64,000 nt of DNA from Diorhabda sublineata (Eukaryota; Arthropoda; Insecta; Coleoptera; Chrysomelidae): assembly GCF_026230105.1 (NCBI RefSeq), contig NC_079477.1, positions 9,987,001 to 10,051,000 on the forward strand. The letters are read 5' to 3'. Position numbers and translations under genes: made by a program. The notes beneath the pieces were generated by a model that was given only the letters and a program-made list of their open reading frames with translations, searched no databases and was not told the DNA's origin. This document shows positions 15,001 to 30,000 of this stretch, piece after piece. The stretch's first letter is position 1; each line of letters opens with the position of its first letter.

Positions 15001-18000
15001 GATGGCGGCTGAAGTGAAGTCCCTCCATGACGCCCACTTGGATTTACATTCATGGGACACCCCCGAACATATTCAAGAAAAATACCTGTTCCCGTACGTT
15101 TTTTTCAGAACGTACTTTTTTGGTTGGGGCTCTTGGACTAACAGCGGTGATACTTTTTTGATATATACATGATCTTAATTAATTTTAAATAGAAATTTGT
15201 AGATTAGACATATTTACACACGAAACATCGAATCAGATCATATTTCATTTAGTGTGTTGATAAACTGTCTATCCAGTATTCATTTCATACTAATTCCTCA
15301 TACTCACTGCTCGTTATTTGTAACGTTAGATGCTATTGTTAATACGATACGTGTTGTCTGAAAAGTTCCTGACCTAACATTTGTATCTATAATTATTTTT
15401 TTTATTCAATTAATGTGACTGTGCAGAATGGTTAGTTACTATTGTATTGTATTGTTGAGATTTATTGTGAACTGATCGTCCCCTCACGGGAACCAACGTC
15501 TTATTGAAGCGTCTCCATATGTCCCTTAGACACTTGAAGTTACATTAACTTATCAAATTACTTACCCTTCCTTTATATTGATGTGACTCTAACGACCATA
15601 GATATAATCACTTATAACTTCTGTATACAATAGGATTAGTATTTAAGTGAGCTTATACACGCAAATTGTGTTCTTAATAGTCTTGACAACCAACGAATAT
15701 AGTAGTGAGATTATTGATATCTACCACTTTATTTATTTATATTTTATGTTAATGAATAGTTTTTACAAAGTTCTTAATTAAATTATTTAATACAAATGTA
15801 TCAACATTTTTTCCAAGGAACAAATGAGTTTCAGTTTTTTTTTTCATTGTTAATATCTATAGGTAACAACTAAAAGAGACGGACAAAATCAGTAAAAAAC
15901 ATAATTCGCCAAACAAATTTACTCGAATAGCAGAGCAATGTTTTATTTATTATATTTTAATGTATATAAGTGGAGTTCATGTGCGTTTTCCCTAGAGAAA
16001 GTTAGAATATATGAGACGGCTGCTACGGAAATGAGCAATTTACTTGCTTAAAAGGGTGTGACTTGAAATTTATCTCTTCACTATAGCACTTTATAAAGTT
16101 CATACTTCAAAATTTTAACACATTCAAAAATTCATCACTCGGAAAATTCTTATTATCTTAATAGTACAAGCAATACACTGAATCACATGAACTTTTTCAT
16201 CTAATTTTCATCTAAGATTTTAAAGCGAATAAAATTGTATGACAGTCCATTATTGTCAGAGTAATTAAAAGTTTGGTACAGGGATCTAAATGTCTATGTC
16301 TAATCTTGATAACATTTTGTAGTATTTGCCACATAAAAGACACTTTAGAAAAAAATAGTTTTTTTGAAAATTTCCAAATTTCCACTTTGTATACATGTAT
16401 ACTTTGATTCAAGAATAAATAATTATCCTCATATCCAAAGAAGATCAAGCATATATTTGTTAATTCTGGAGGTGTAGAGAACTTCCTAGAAGGGAAGTAA
16501 CTAATTTATCTTGTGGGAAAATTTACGCTCCTCTTTCCATACGTAACTTCAAAGTGAAGATCATCAATGATATATTCAGATTCAAAAATAGTATTGCAAC
16601 ATTGTATGCACTTTATCATATATTAACAACTCCATATTTCATGTTGTTACATTGAATATCTTCGTTAATTCATTGTCCACTTCTCAAAGACGAAAAATAT
16701 TGCAATTTTTGTATTTCAGTTAGAGCTCTTATTTAGAGCGCAAATTGTAGAAGAAGGATTCAAAAGCAATATATCTATGGATTTATTTTCACAAAAGAGT
16801 AATATAACCGTTATTATTCAGTTTTCTTAGGACACTCAAATTTTGGACAACAATCTGGATATAACAGTTCACTGTTTCCAGGTACACGTTTGCAGGGAGG
16901 TAATGCAACAAACTCCGGACATCTAAAAAAATATAAAATCATTTCATATAAAAATAAATTCTGTCAACGATAATCTACTTATGGCAGAGATTTGCAATAA
17001 GTCCTATGCATTTCATTTATACGCTAAATTCTTCAATATTTAAGCAACATGTTACGTCATTTGACAATCTACAATACTCGTATGTCTTAAAAAGTTGGTC
17101 AAAATATTCCTACTAATCTTTTTGTGGCCACCCTGTACATCTAATCTCAAATGTAAATACCTGAATATTGCTGACTGCAGATATGAAATACAAATATGAG
17201 GTAGAAGACTTTGTCAGACAGAGACGTAAACATAGAAGATCCTTGAATGAGCATGTTGACAGAATGAAACTTTGATATCTTACTACATCCCAGAAAATAA
17301 ATGGCAATCAATGGAATGTTCGTCTTCAACAAAAGTCTCAATGAAGCTAGACACTTCGAAAACCCATGTGCACCGTTTTTTGGGACAGATATGATATTTT
17401 GCTGATAAATTTTTTACCACGAGGCCAAACAATAATTGCACATGTTTACTGCAAGACTATTGAGAAATTGCGCCGCCAAGTAATATAGAACATACACTGA
17501 GATAATTGACATAAATTTACTTATTAAATGTTTCCAATGTTTTTATTAACTTTATACTGGCAATGATTACTCACGTTTTCATTGCGACGCTTCCTTCTCC
17601 TGTGCAAGTTGCAATGGTGCATTCTCCTTGCGCTGCTTTCGACTCTCCAACTTCTAAATCACCTACTTTAGGAACATTCTTGCAGCCTATAAAAAATTGC
17701 AGCCTGCATAAGATTAGTTTGAAAAAACTTTCCAAAAACAAATTGTAAAGTGGAAGAAAGTTTCCTCAGATACAAGCGTCAGTATATTAGCCTTTTTTTA
17801 TTATATTTATGTTCATTGAGTACGAACCGATAGAAGAATTCATCAATACAAAAAATCAAGAAGCAATTAATCTCAATAATAAATTTGTTTAAAGGCTTTC
17901 AGTTAACTAATATTTGGATGATCGTTCTTCAAAAATAATGAAATAATTAATTCGTTTTCATTTTTTTACTCAAAGTTATCATCATGAATTAATAAGCTTC

Positions 18001-21000
18001 ATTTTAAACAATTGATTTTGAAAAACTAAAATTTGATTTCCATGAATAGATAAATCTAAATAAAGAACAGACAAATACTAATCAGAAAGAACAATTAAGA
18101 CGTATATACTTCTCCTACATCATACAAAAATATTGATTTTCTCAAGTCCTGCAATAAGAAAAAGCAGACAAATATGCTTGTACGCTGCTATATTTCAAAT
18201 AAAGCCTTCATTTCGATACGACAAATCAAATCCTGGGAGAAAGAAGGAATTATCAAAATAATAGTTATGATAACCAAGTGTGAGAGAATGGGAAAACTAA
18301 TAAGATAATCTATGATTAAGCGTTGTAAACAAACTCGCGGTCACCATAAAAAACCAATACACCAGCATTTACAATTTTTTGAGATCACAACCGTCAAAAT
18401 AGAAACAGCACATCAAGATATCAATGAATAAAACTATCATGCTGAGACTGTAATAAATTTGTTCAAATCAATCAAATTTGTAGTCCTCCGATATTCACTG
18501 CAAAGATAGAGCGGAATTATTTTTTAAATCCATAAATTACATTATTTATATGAGTAAAAATTCTAGAGACCTATTTTTACCTGCATTGACATGTGCAATT
18601 GTTATACATAGGAAGACAGCTAATATTTTCACAAACATGTTTTGTCCTAATGAGTAATGCACAAGCTGAAATATAAAAACTTTTTTTAAAGATAAATAAT
18701 GATTAAAAAATAAAGAGGATATGAAATAAATCGATATCATCTTTTTCTGCAGTCTACTCTATTCTATTCTAATAATATTTTCAATTCCAGGCATGCTGAA
18801 TACTGGTTTAATTTTGCTATGAACTTATATACTAATTATTACCTATAACTATTACGTATAATTTCGTTACTAATTAGGGTTATATTCTGTATATTGAAAT
18901 TTTATTTCATTTGTTTTATCTTTATTTAGTTATTTTTATGTTTGTTTTTTAGTTTTTACAAGTTTTTGTCTACAAATTGTAACAATTTTTTGACAATAAA
19001 GCATTTCGCTTCTCTCTCTATTCATCTAGATAATTTCCTTTGACCGTAATGCGATCAGACCAATGCTTTTCCATGGTTTTCATGTCATTTTATTAGAATA
19101 TTATGTTAGTTTTTGTTTCAGCGGTGATATATGGATAGATTTCCCTTAAGTGGTTTGTCGCCTATGCCACCGACATTTAGGTATACTTCGTTCCAGTATT
19201 ACATAAAAAATCAAACGTTCAGTATTCATTAAATATTCATTGTCGAATTCAAATGAATATCAAAAATCATTTTTCTAACAAGGAAATCACAAGATTATTA
19301 TCATCGATTTGAAAAATATACCGAGACTATGAACATTAATAAATATTTTACATATCAGAATGTTGTTTTTAAAATATTCGAAACTTACTCAAAAATTATC
19401 AACACAAGAATATCTAAACGGATTGAGATACTGTTTATAGTGATGCCAGCATTCAATTTTATATTATTTTTCAAGGTAAAATTTGTGACTGTGACTAATA
19501 TTCCACCAACCATAAGACTGATATAATCTATTTAGTCTACTTATTACTATTAACTTATTTGTCCAAGAACATGCGACATTCACCCTCTACTTATCAACTC
19601 GACGATTTTCTTTTTAGTTTTTTTCCATCATACCTCTAGTTTTTCTGGACGGATATCCTCAATACCTCAGATACACTTGAGTTATTCTTTTCGATAAAGG
19701 ATTTGTTCTTCTTCTATTTCTTCTTCTTACTATCAATAAATTTTTCCTATGGTACTTTACTTAATATCTCAAACGTTTCGATTTTTTCCGATAAAACCTG
19801 TTCAAAAAATTAATCGATGAATGTCAAGAAGAAAGATGATCTTCTTTCCACTAACCTCATATTATAATGTCCAATCAATAACCTGGAACCAAGAAGTGAA
19901 AAACTTTTCTTACATCTAAGTAGTTACACATATTTATATGAGCCTTGGTGTGGACTAAGTAGCTTTTTAAAATAAAAAATAGGGAATTTTTCACATTGGA
20001 GCCCGTAGTTTTCCGCATACTTTCCAATAATAATATGAGTTTGCCTAATTAACTTTCGTACCATCTTAAATAATTGTACCACCTGTCTTGCCAAACACAA
20101 AATGGTTGTTTTTTCGTTGTCATGGCGCTTACCGCCTAATTGATGTTTCAAATTTAAGCCTGTGGTTATCGATTGTCTCTAGATCGAGATGCTAGGGGAA
20201 GATAATCAAATTGTTCTCAACAAATTAATTTTTTCAGCATATCTGGGGTTGATGTGTCCCATCATGAATTAAAATGATGCCTTCACTCCGCTTGCCTCGT
20301 TTTTTATTTTAAATAGTAAAATTCTCAAAAAATATGTTTCAATTCATTGTGTCCCGACCAGATTAAACCCATTCCTTCTAATAAATGTTACACATGGTTT
20401 GTCGGTCATTTCATAAACTATTGTTTCGTTCTCAACCACATTTTTTGAGATCTTTGGTTCCATTAACCGCATGATTATGATAGGCCTCACTATGAAGTAA
20501 AATGATACATTTACTCAACGTGCCAAGCTTTTTGTTTTAAATAGTAAAATTGTTAGAAAACGTTTTTTAATTCATTGTGTCTAATTCCATTCGTTCTAAT
20601 ATAAGGTACACATGATTTGTAGGTCATTTCACAGACAAATGCTAAGACAACTCTTATAACCGGTCATTGAAAAAATATAATCATCTTCTTCGTCGTATAG
20701 CGATAGGAAAATATCTAAAAGTTTGATCTTGTGCATCTTAGTGAAAATTGTTGGGCAACTATTTATAACCACAATTTCAAGTAATCGTTATAGTTCTTCC
20801 AATATCAATTGCAAAAGACTGTTATGCGAGGAACAATCAATATTTCATGAATACGCACGGCACTCATACGAAATTAAGAAATGTAAAATAATGTTTACTC
20901 CCCATTTAAAAGTCGGTAAACATCTAACAAATCATCAGTCCATGTGGACTCATTATCCCCAATGCTTACCAATGAAAACCTCGAATCGTGAACATAAATG

Positions 21001-24000
21001 CATTTCTATTGGCCAAAGCTGTCGAAAGGCGTATGTAGACAATATCTTCGAAATATTCTTAGTCATTGATAAGTAATGGCGTCGCTTGGTGAGATTCATT
21101 TAATTGAATATTTGAATAAATAGAAATATTGTGTTCTTTAAACCATGGGCGGATGAAGACAATGAAATTGCAGCACAGTGTAGTGAGAATAAAGACAGGT
21201 ATTGATTTAATAATAAAGGTTTAGATATAGATTAACTAGAGCAAATAAATTTTCCATTTATTGAGTAGTCACGGAAGGGGTTGCTGTTGCTGCATTCACA
21301 GAACCGAAAAACATGTAAAGAAAAACCGAAGCTCTAATAGACACATAATTTATCTAGACGAAACATGGTTGGACAGTCACGATGTAGTGAATTTCGGTTG
21401 GATTAACAATAGTAAAAATTGCTGTTTTAATGGGCCATGTTCCAAAGAAAAACGCATTGTAATAGTACACGTTGGAAGCAAAGTTTCTTGTCCTAATGCT
21501 TTATTAATATCTTCTTAAAAAATTAAAAACTGTGTAGCTATTTATCATGAAGATATGAAAGCATAATTATTTAAAAAGTAGTTTGAGGAACAGCTTTTAC
21601 CTAACATTCCACCACAGTGAATAATCGTTATTCTACAACTACTACCGCTTGCGGCAACTTCTTAAGATACCAAATAGTAGTAGAACAAGGCTTAAATTTT
21701 AGCATTTATGTCTGAAAAAAATATTATTCCTGTCAGCGATCGTAAAAAAAACAGAATTGCTTACTGTTATTAAGGGTCTAAAGTCTAAAGTTAGAGGAAA
21801 AACTGGATATGTTATCAAAGAAGAAGATTTTGGAATTGAAATATTGTTTGTTTCTTTTGTTTTTTTGCAAATAATTTATTTGCCTTTATGGTTATTTGTT
21901 GAAATTTCGTTTTGCAGAAAAAAACGAATAGGGTGCAAAAAGGGTTAGTTCACGTCTGGTTCCCTATTTAAACGAAACTTTCTTACATACAGATACATTT
22001 TACGTACTTTTTAAGTATTATCGAAAATAATATATTTATAAAATGAGGTATCTACGCCTATGGTACATCAAACAAAATTGTCGGCAAGGATTTTTATAAT
22101 CTGCAATTTATATTGGAAGAACTATACAATTTCTTACATAACACTTCTTTAGGAAACTGCTCAGATAATAACAAGATTGTAAATCGCATTTTACCACCAT
22201 ATTGTCAATACTGGCAGAAGGGCAGCCACTGCGTTCTTCTTTCCATCACTCATCTTTTATACACCGCAAAAATGTCACGATGAAATAGTTAATAGATTAT
22301 AGTCGAGGAGGGACTATATAAGTGTAGATACGCTGAATGTCAACCCCAATAATGTATTAAATAAATATACCGAAAATAAATACCATTGATTTCATAAGAT
22401 CAGCATCTTTTGATAATTTATAAATTAAAATTAAGACATCGATTGTTTCTATTATAAATTCAGATAGTCAGATAAATGATAAAATCATTTGAAAAGTAAA
22501 TTATATTTGGATTGTTAGTTACAACCATATTTTGCTTTGATATAAATATTTTAATGTCTAATAATCTTGTTTCGCAATATAGATATATTTATTTTTCTTG
22601 CGATTGTGTTGTTTCAAATTAATATCTATATTTAGGTATATTTTAATTATGTAACTTCTACATTAACCGATAGTAATTTCAAATCATGCAGAGTTATGAT
22701 AAAATAACAAAATTCCTAAAACACACAACGTTCCTGTCTAAAGAAATATTATTGACGTACTATTGGGATGGCAGATGAATTTTTGATATCCTCCATTTAC
22801 CTTAGTAAACGAGCCCCCAGAAAAAAAATTAAGTGAGAAGTCATCAAATGTATTGGAAAATTTCATTCATATAGAAGCTATTATATTAAAATTTGTTTTA
22901 TGTTTATACAAAAAAATTATAGAATATATCTAATGACTCAGCTTATAGTTTCCCTTTACTATTCAACTTGTGAACATTCCTGTTTAATACTCCACCAGCA
23001 GTCAAACAACATACTGACATCCCATCTATCTTGATACCGTCCCTCCACTACCTTGAAATCTGGAAAAATAGCTCGCCCTGTTCATCGCGGAAGACACCAA
23101 GATATTTTAGGAAATTAGCAGGTGGACAGAAATTTTTATTGTTTGTGAATTTGTTCTGGTTTTTTAAAAATCACCTCCTAATCTATTTTCTTAAGTTTAA
23201 GTGACGGTAATCAGTTATTAATTATGAAAATTGCTTTTTAAAGTAGTAAGTAGTAGTAGTAAGTAAATTGCAAAGGTTATTTATCATAAATTACACACTT
23301 CTTTATAAAGTTTTTATCATTATCAAATATATCTTGAACATTTATTTGTTGAAGTTATTGTTTGTTTAAGTAAAATAGAAACACTTCGCCAAAGAACTAT
23401 CGCACTGTACGAGGCTATATATAGATATTGTATATCTAGTTAACCTAGATCAGTTCCATGAATAAACAAAATATTGGGTTGCCATAACAACGAACAATAA
23501 CTTACTAGAAGTGTCAGTGTGAAGTTTGATGCCAAAAAAGTAAACCAGAGTTACGCAATAAAGTAAAAGAAAAAAGATGTCCATCGAAATTGTGAAAATC
23601 GAAAAATTGGAGTATCGAGCCATCATCAAGTACCTGTATTTAAAAGAATTAAGAGGTAGGCAGATTTACGAAGATATGCTTAATACCCTTGGTGATCAAT
23701 GTCCTTCGTATGCGACCGTAAAAAATTTGGACTGCAAGCTTCAAAAGAGGTAAATTTTTTATTGAAGATGATGACCGATCGAGAAGGCCAGTTTCTTTTA
23801 ACAGACCGTCGAATTGGGCTAAAACGGATATCTCAATATTTCATACGAACGCGTTCATTATATGGTTCACGTCAATTTGGACATGAGAAAAATTGCTGCA
23901 AAATGGAACCCCAAATGTTTGAATGTTGACCAAAAGCGTGCAAGGGTAGAAGCATCGCGTTCGATCTGTGCTCGATTTGAAAATGATGTAGACTTCTTAA

Positions 24001-27000
24001 CCCGAATTGTTACTATGGATGAGACTTGGGTACATTCCTTCGATCCAGAAGCAAAGCAACAATCAATGTAATGGTGAGACTCTGGTTCTCCAAGGCCTAA
24101 GAAGTTTCGTGTCCAAAAATCTGCTGTAAAAGCTCTTGTTTTAGTTTTTTTGGTATTGCCATGGAGTAATCATGATTGATTTTTTTGGATAAAGATAGAA
24201 AAATAACTGGAGATTACTATTCGACATTACTGACCACTCTACGGGAAAAAAATTGAAGAGAAAAGATGCGGATAGCTATCCAAAGGTGTTTTAATTTTGC
24301 AGGACAACGCCCCTGCATTCTAATCTTAGGTATACATGCAAAAAATTCGAGATCTAGGGTTTGAATAACGAGAACACCCACTTATTCACCAGATTTGGCT
24401 CTGTCCGACTATCAGGTCGTAAATTTTCTTCCATCGAGGAGGTGATAAAAGCTGTGGAGGTTTGGTTTGCAGAGCAAGAAGAAACATTTTTTGCAGAATA
24501 AATGTATCCAATTAAAAGGAGAATATGTTGAGTAATAAAATATTTTGACAATGAAATTTTGTTTGGTTCTTCAGTAGGCTTAGAATTTTTCAATATATCC
24601 TCGTAGTTGATATACTGAATGCACTGTTTACACCACCACTACACCAACATTCACAATTACACTGTCTGACGCACGTTTCGATATCAAAGTTATCGTTTTC
24701 AAGGACTGAATGTAAGTTCACGTGCGTCAGACAGTGCAATTGTGAGTATTGGCGTAGTGGTTGTGTAAACAGAATAAATTAAATTTATCAACTTGAGCTC
24801 TAATCACATCACGACAACGCCGTAGTATATTTTTGATACAATCTTGGTCCAAATTTTATCACTCAGTCATTAATACCAGTCCTTGCAGCGTGCAGGCCAG
24901 TCTAAACCTACAATATTTAGCTCTTGAATATACTAGTGTACTATTTCTAGTGACATGGAGAATTACTCTGAAGTACATAAACGAAATTTGGACTCCTCTG
25001 TGAAAAGTACATTACCCCATTATTCATTTATTTAGTTATTTTTGTGTTTATTTTTTAGTTTTTGCAAGCTTTTGTCTACAAATCGTAACAATTTTTTGAC
25101 AATAAAGCATTTCTCTCTTTCTCAAATTTTGAATGTCAGTTCGCATGTTGTCGTGCGAATTTTAAATTAGCTGCAAGGTGCTCCCTGGTTAGTTGAAGAG
25201 CAGTATCAGCTACTTCTACATTTCCTAAAACAGTTCTCGTAATTTGTTAAGTTTGACGAAAAACAGGAGCAACGTATCAATCGCAGGTTTCGGAATGCTG
25301 CGAAAACGAGTTCGTAAAAAACGACCTGAGGTGTGAAAGAACAACTCATGGATTTTGCACCAGGACAATGCACCTGCCCATAACGCGCTGTCTGAGAAGC
25401 AGTATTTGTCCAGTAAGCGCACACCAGCGCTTGAACATTCGCCGTACTCACCAGATTTGGTACTGTGCGACTATTTTTATTTCCAAAGATAAATAGAAGC
25501 GGTAAAGCAAAAAACAGCAGAACTTCTAAGGCCCCTCACCAAAAAAACTTCCAGCACTGCTTCAATCAATGGAAAAAACGTATGGAAAAGTGTGTGGCGA
25601 GAGAGGGAAGTATATTGAACGGGAGCTTCCGAATGTAGATAATTTTTATGATAAAACCCTTTTTTGTAACCAGTTATTTAATAGCCAGGCCTTGTATATT
25701 GGCAACATATTTCTGTGTCCGTATTCAATAGGAGCAATTATTCTACTAATTTGAATTTCTGCTTACATACTCTTCCATAATCAATGTCAATTTTAAAGAG
25801 ACCAATAAAACAAAACTTTGTTTTCTCGATATGTACCAAACAATAACTGATATGAAGTAACAACCAATTAATATTTCAACTTTTCTGTAGATTAGTAGCC
25901 GTCGTAATCATGACAACTTCAAACATCCATAATTGTTACAATGGTGATCAAGAAGTACATTAACTTAGAATTACTTAACTATAATTCTATGATACTACAT
26001 ATTCACTACATTCAACATGTCTACTCGAACTTCTACTGTGAGAAGCATTTGAATTTTTTCAATCTTCGTAACCCAAACCTAATTAATTCCTCAACATGTT
26101 TAGAAATTATTCAACACAAAGATGAAGTTGGAAAAAGCTGCATGAATATTTATATGCGGAGCTACGAACGTTTCTAAAAAGTATGAAAACATTTCCGCTC
26201 ACGTGAAAATGTCATTAACTACATAGTCAAGTTATTTCATTAAAAGGAATATTCGATAAAGGAATTACAAATTCGGATAAAATTCCGGCAAAATCTCCTC
26301 ATCCAATCTTCATTTGTGAGATAACGTTATGTAGGTATTTTAATTTAATAATAAAGTCACCTCAATGTTTATATCATTGCAACCAATGGAACCTTAAAAC
26401 ACATCTAAGCTGCTAAATCTCCTTATACTTATTTCAATTGACTGTGGTGAATCTTCAAATAAGCGTAGTTGGATACATGCTGTGATGAATAATTGTATTG
26501 TACAAACTGTTTCTTACTTAATTTATTTAAGCACTTACACTAGACTAGTCATTTTTTATAAGAAATATTCACTTATAATGAACTTTTCACTAAAGTATAT
26601 AATTTATTTAAATCGCTGATAAACAGCAATTATTTCAAAACAAATTCCTCGAATTCAATAATAAAAATAAAACAAAGAAATAAAAAGACCTCCCTAGTTA
26701 CATGCGAAGAATTCCTGAAGGATATTTATAAAACAATACCATTGTATCTAATATCATAAACATGTATCAGCACTATTTTACTATAAATAAGATGTTTGTA
26801 AACAATTCGATGATATTTAATGTTTATAATTAGTTCGATCTTGAGATTAATTGTATTCATATAAATATTCAAAAATAAAGTTTTTTAAAAATAAATTTCG
26901 AAACCCGAAATTTATAATTCCCTAGAAATTGGTTCTATAAAAAATATATAAAAAAATTGCTGTAAAACGTAGAAAAACAATATCAAAAGTTTCCAAGAAC

Positions 27001-30000
27001 CGCCGCACTCAGCAAACTCAATATCTTCTTATAACTGAATAGGATCGGCTTCACGGTTCATGTCGTAGACGAGTTCGTAGCATTATAAATATAATTTATC
27101 GATCGTGTTTGGATGTCGGATTGTGTTTCGTTCGCTCTAAGATGAGGTATAATTGACAACACATATATAAAACAAGGACAGGCGATTATTTAATTATGAA
27201 GATAGTACGTCACATCGTTTAGAAAAAAAAACACTTAAGAGAAAAACGTAGAAGGAAATATAGTAGTCACTAAAATAAAATTATGAATATATTAGTTAGT
27301 AAGTAATAGTTATAGTTAGTATTCTAGTTAAGAAATAACCTCATATAGTAAGTTTGGTTTAGTGGAATGTCCCAAATTTGGATTCTGGTATTTGAAGCAT
27401 AATGTGTTTATTTAAGAACATCATTTCATTTATGTCCACCACTAAGAACCAATGTATCCATTGCATCTAAGATCTATGGTTTTAGATAAATTTTTAGTTT
27501 TAGTTTAACTTAGTTTTCATATCCAGTATAAAACGAAAAAATAATATCTATATAGATCGAAACGATATTTGTGAGATATGTAACAGCTTATTGAGATTCA
27601 ATAATTTTGGAATTTTAGATATAAAAGGGTAAAAAAGGTTCTGCTTTTGCGTTTCCAAATAAAGTCTTTTAATTGCTCCTGTCCATATCCTTAATAAAGT
27701 GTATCCTTATCATCATTTCATAATAATTATGAATTTCTTGGTACTCAAAATGCAAATATTAATGCATTCAGAAGTTGACATTGAATTCAGGTTTAGTTTT
27801 GTGACTAATTAATTAGAATACAAGTATTATTAAAAGAAATTGTTTTTGATAAACATCATAACTATTTCCGGAACTGATTATACACTTGTAGGCCAAACAC
27901 GGATGTACGTATATTTTTTTGTCGAGTCTCTCGAGGCATAAATATTCAACATGCTTTTTCAGCAGCTTACGGCACTGCTGGATTATTTTCGACCATGTTC
28001 TTGAATTAATTAGCTTCATCCTCCTGAACAAAATGAGAGTAATTTTATTCAAGTTAGATCAAAGTGATAAACAATAGGAAGTAAAAGTAAATCATAACGA
28101 TGTTGTTCCGTTGAGAATAATAGAAATCAAATCATCAAAAACTTATTCGGTTGAGCTTTTTTTACGAATTCAGTTGCTGCTTATTCTTCTAGATTGGAAA
28201 TCGATTGACTCAGGATTCGACAAATATAGAAGTTGTATGGTAACTATCATCCTGTAATACTAAATGGTCTCTGTGAAACTACTAATCGAAAAGAATGATC
28301 ATTCAGTTTGCATTTTTATCACTATGTAATAAACCAGATTATTTGATCTCAAAAATTTTCTGGCACTTTAAATAATTCTGGACCATCTGGAGTCCATTTA
28401 CATAAATATATTTGACAATATATCATTTAAAAAAAATTTATTAAAAATCTTTATCTTCAAGTGTTGAATCTAGTTCATGATCTCAAAGACTGACTACTTT
28501 TTAGTACGACTTAGCTCCTAAATAAATGGGAACCATCCTAATGATGTTATATGTATAAACTACACACACTACTACTACTACACATAGTATAAAAAAAACA
28601 AAAACTGTATTGTTCTGTTTACATAGAAATACGAACAGAGATTCACATTGCAGCTTCACTAGCAATACTGAAAAAATCATACATTTCGTCAATACTGTCA
28701 TTTTCTCTCGCTGTAAACAGCGATCTAGATCTGTTAAATACGGTAGAAGGTCAACCAATTCGAAGTGCAGCTCTTGAATTTAAACCTTGCCGTTCATCGA
28801 AGTAAGAGAGGATGTGTTGTCCCGATGGAAAATCTTTTCCTTCAATCCAATCCTTTCTCTTTAAAGCTTTTACCCAATCCAGCAATGTTGTCTAATACTC
28901 TTCTACTGATTTATCTTTTTGAAAAAGTAGAGATCTTCATCGACCACGCTAGCACAAACGTTGTGAATCCAATTCTCGCAGAGCTGACAGCCTACCCAGA
29001 TTTCTGACGATGTCAAAAAATTGATGTTTACATTATTACAATCCAAGCAAATATCATCTTTATCATTGTTCTTTTGTTTTTTGGCTGAATGTTCAATATT
29101 TTGTTTGTTTTCAGCTTCTTTTTAGGGCAATGATCATTAGGATTTGATGTTTCCAGGCTTTTTCAAATTTTCCATCTCATTTTTAAAAGGAGTTGAGATA
29201 ATTATGGCTGTTTTTCCTCGCCATTATCGTTTCCTTTTTTCAGTTCGTTGAACAGAACAAATGGGCAAAATATCACTTGGGGATACATTGTAGAAGGTAG
29301 ACGACAGATTACGGCATGCTGCTTGAATGGAGGCTTCATAATTATACGAACATCAGGTTCAGGTTCTGAAACTGTTGTTTTATCTACTCGTGATGTGACA
29401 TGTTCGTAACATGCGATAATAAACTCTATTCTAGGTGGAAGGAGAGATATCGTTGTAGCTTCAAGTTCTGTTGTAAAAGTATCAGTATGAGAAGTTGACA
29501 CGACTGTTGAAGATACATTTGTGACTGTTGTTTTTAAAGACAGGCATAGCACTCCTCCAGATTGAGGACGTTCGGCTTCTGATACTCTTTGATGTTATAT
29601 TTCGTATGTTCGTAGTTTGCGCAGAAGTAAAATCAGCATCATTATAATTACTTTGGTTATAGGGCCATATACCACATTTTCTATCGCATGCGCAAATATA
29701 TTTCCCAACTTATATTGATCATTACTGATCATTACTTGAGTTGAGGTCGGAAACTCTTCAGATAACCATTCTATGTCACCGAATAAATATCACATTTTTA
29801 TTCCTTTCACTATAACAATTTTTTTTATTTCTCCAAACCAAACATTCGCAGGTTTCCTTTTACTGTGGTCTTGATTGCTAGACATTTGTGTAGTATGAAC
29901 TATTATTTTCAATGATAACGTCTTTCGCACACCGATTTTTATGTTTTAATTGGTACGAAGAGAAAATTATACATTAATACCAATTCATTCTACATAGAAG

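Noticed and set aside
22200..22400. Solo LTR around a TATATAAG box
   Set aside because: No defined TG...CA ends, target duplication or second copy could be seen.
29202..29552. 116-codon minus-strand frame as a cellular gene
   Set aside because: Its composition is more protein-like than most, but no family signature and no start context; mentioned in the stretch entry only.
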